13,454 nucleotides of DNA from BM714 sp964644525 (GTDB taxonomy: Bacteria; Bacillota; Clostridia; Peptostreptococcales; BM714). Positions within the stretch are counted from its first letter, which is position 1. Each line of letters begins with the position of its first letter. The stretch lies in contig CAZXWC010000042.1 of assembly GCA_964644525.1 (NCBI GenBank), forward strand, positions 1-13,454, in the 5' to 3' direction. This document shows, one piece after another, positions 12,280 through 13,454 of this stretch. A program made the position numbers and the translations under genes. Below the pieces are notes generated by a model. It searched no databases. It saw only the letters and a program-made list of their open reading frames with translations, and was not told the origin of the DNA.

Positions 12280-13119
12280 ATGAAAAAATACATATTGATA
12301 GGATGTGCAGTACTTGCTATGTCAATTTGCCTGATTGCCTTAATCTCAATCATTGGGCAGATTGGATTCAACAGAAGCGTGAAGAAAGAAAAAGAAATTC
12401 TGATGGAAAAACAAAAGGGAAGCAAAGATTTGGATTTAGAAGCTGAAATGACCAAATTGCCTGATCCTGTGGCAAAATGGCTTTTGGCTTCAGGGTTTGA
12501 CGGACAAAATTATGTTGGAACAGTCAAATTGAAGCAAAATGGCGAACTTAGGACAGCTATAGGCAAGCCGTGGCTTCCAATGGAGGCAAAGCAGTTGTTC
12601 GTAACAGCTCAGCCGGGATTCGTATGGGATGCAAAAATTAGAATGGCTCCAGGAATATATTTGAATGGCATTGACATATATTCAAATGGAAAAGGAAGCA
12701 TGCTGATAAAGCTTATGTCGGTAGTAAATGTAGTAGACGCACAAGGTCCGGAAATTGACCAAGGAACATTGGTCAGATATCTTGCCGAGATTGCCTGGTT
12801 TCCTACAGCCGCATTGTCCGAATACATTGAATGGGAAGCTATAGATGAAAAAACGGCAAAGGCGAAAATAACTTATGGAGGAATAGAGGCCGAAGGGATA
12901 TTTGAATTCAACGAAAAAGGACAAGTGCTTGCATTTTCGGCAAAACGATTTATGGAAAATAAAGGTGAATATAAACTTAAGGACTGGAAAGCCCTTCTTG
13001 ACGGCCACGAAAATTTGGGAGGGTTTATAGTTCCAACGAGGGCTAAGCTTATATGGGAATTGGAAGAAGGAGATTTTGAGTGGTTCAGGTGCGAGGTGAC
13101 TGAAATTAAGTATGAATGA
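12280..13119 (+). CDS. DUF6544-like protein with N-terminal membrane anchor
   Basis: 279 aa. Residues about 4-27 form one hydrophobic helix (ILIGCAVLAMSICLIALISI), then a basic, charged linker. From about residue 58 comes a domain resembling DUF6544: LPDPVAKWLLASG, then LKQNGELRTAIGKPWLPMEA, then FVTAQPGFVWDAKIRMAPG, and a C-terminal beta-rich part with GGFIVPTRAKLIWEL. The function of this family is not established to my knowledge; the fold suggests ligand binding outside the membrane. The ribosome binding site is a weak AGAGGT (12268-12273) overlapping the end of the small ORF. It may be co-transcribed with the antiporter. The family name is from motif memory. Confidence 0.75.
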   Translation: MKKYILIGCAVLAMSICLIALISIIGQIGFNRSVKKEKEILMEKQKGSKDLDLEAEMTKLPDPVAKWLLASGFDGQNYVGTVKLKQNGELRTAIGKPWLPMEAKQLFVTAQPGFVWDAKIRMAPGIYLNGIDIYSNGKGSMLIKLMSVVNVVDAQGPEIDQGTLVRYLAEIAWFPTAALSEYIEWEAIDEKTAKAKITYGGIEAEGIFEFNEKGQVLAFSAKRFMENKGEYKLKDWKALLDGHENLGGFIVPTRAKLIWELEEGDFEWFRCEVTEIKYE

Positions 13120-13170
13120 TGATTAAATTTAAAACAGCTATTATAATAAAGATATTTTGACTGGATCAAC

Positions 13171-13222
13171 AGGATCATATAAAAAAAGTTGCGTTTAAAC
13201 GCAACTTTTTTTATATGATCCT
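13171..13222. terminator. Perfect 52-bp palindrome, bidirectional terminator
   Basis: Every base from 13171 to 13222 pairs with its partner around the centre TTTAAA; the arms include GTTGCG flanked by A7/T7 and GGATCATAT. The A7 and T7 tracts give each strand a U-tail after the inner GC stem. It ends both the plus-strand DUF6544-like unit and the minus-strand prephenate dehydratase gene, whose last codons and stop lie inside it. Confidence 0.88.
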
Positions 13223-13454
13223 AGTATTTTAAAGAAACTTGTCTGTTTTTTCAGGTGGTGAAGAGATGACCTTATTTTGCTTTCCATCAAAGAGCCTTCA
13301 ATATCGACAAAGAAATAATACTCCCAAGGTTTGTTTTCTATCGGCCGCGATTCTATCCGCATCATGTTTATTCCATAATCGGATAGATGCTTTAAAGCGC
13401 CGTATAAACACCCGGGTTCGTGCTTTGTTGTAAAAACAAGGCTTGTAATGGAGT
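13195..13454 (-). CDS. pheA: Prephenate dehydratase, C-terminal ACT domain (partial, cut by window edge)
   Basis: The minus strand is open from the window edge (first full codon at 13452-13450) to TAA at 13197-13195, giving the last 85 residues of a longer protein. They contain the regulatory ACT domain of prephenate dehydratase: TSLVFTTKHEPGCLYGALKH (the GALxxL phenylalanine-binding region), then INMMRIESRPIENKPWEYYF with the hallmark ESRP and a PWEY/FFVDIEG strand, then TSFFKILGSY near the end. The enzyme converts prephenate to phenylpyruvate in phenylalanine synthesis, and Phe binding at ACT inhibits it. The final residues KKSCV and the stop are encoded inside the palindromic terminator. 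The catalytic domain lies beyond the window, so it could belong to a chorismate mutase fusion. Confidence 0.9.
   Translation of the reverse strand, partial: SITSLVFTTKHEPGCLYGALKHLSDYGINMMRIESRPIENKPWEYYFFVDIEGSLMESKIRSSLHHLKKQTSFFKILGSYKKSCV

Noticed and set aside
13239..13433. 64-codon plus-strand open frame at the window end
   Set aside because: The opposite strand encodes an unmistakable prephenate dehydratase ACT domain in this interval, so the plus frame is its shadow.

Overview
The window comes from a low-GC Gram-positive anaerobe, most likely a member of Clostridia. The grounds are strong AGGAGG-type ribosome binding sites, frequent GTG/TTG starts, U-tailed hairpin terminators, a Clostridia-style sensor kinase, and several iron-sulfur/flavin redox proteins. 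Species cannot be named from the sequence. There is no rRNA, tRNA, CRISPR array, transposase or phage gene.

Layout. (1) 1-2090: the 3' part of a VanS-like sensor histidine kinase (possibly cut at its N-terminus by the window edge), a terminator, an unrecognised 206-aa protein and another terminator. (2) 2091-4745: a small DUF4405-like membrane protein and an iron-sulfur flavoprotein, then an unknown 66-aa protein and an unknown membrane-anchored 328-aa protein, each unit bounded by hairpins. (3) 4746-10886: an AT-rich promoter region with inverted repeats, then a single-direction redox operon. Its genes are an AhpD-like CxxC protein, a free-standing lipoyl carrier, a lipoate-protein ligase that overlaps the carrier gene, NuoE-like, NuoF-like, a MetV-like Fe-S protein, and a MetV-like/HoxU(NuoG)-like fusion. 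It is closed by a long terminator. (4) 10887-12125: a sigma-A promoter, a yybP-ykoY-type (Mn2+) riboswitch with an intrinsic terminator, and a CaCA-family cation antiporter starting at TTG. (5) 12126-13454: a 35-codon small ORF with a strong ribosome binding site, tightly coupled to a DUF6544-like gene, then a perfect 52-bp palindrome shared with the convergent 3' end of a prephenate dehydratase gene (ACT domain) on the minus strand.

The most interesting part is the 5039-10745 operon. It holds a complete NAD(P)H-diaphorase-type module (NuoE, NuoF, and the HoxU-like half of the fusion), but no hydrogenase, formate dehydrogenase, complex I membrane part, MetF or dihydrolipoamide dehydrogenase. 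Its companions are a dedicated lipoyl carrier, its own ligase and an AhpD-like disulfide protein. Two paralogous MetV-like modules with four matching cysteines would sit at the end of the electron chain. My inference is an undescribed complex that moves electrons between NAD(P)H and a protein-bound lipoyl disulfide (or a substrate carried on it), loosely comparable in logic to the sHdr-LbpA system of sulfur oxidisers. The function itself is unproven.
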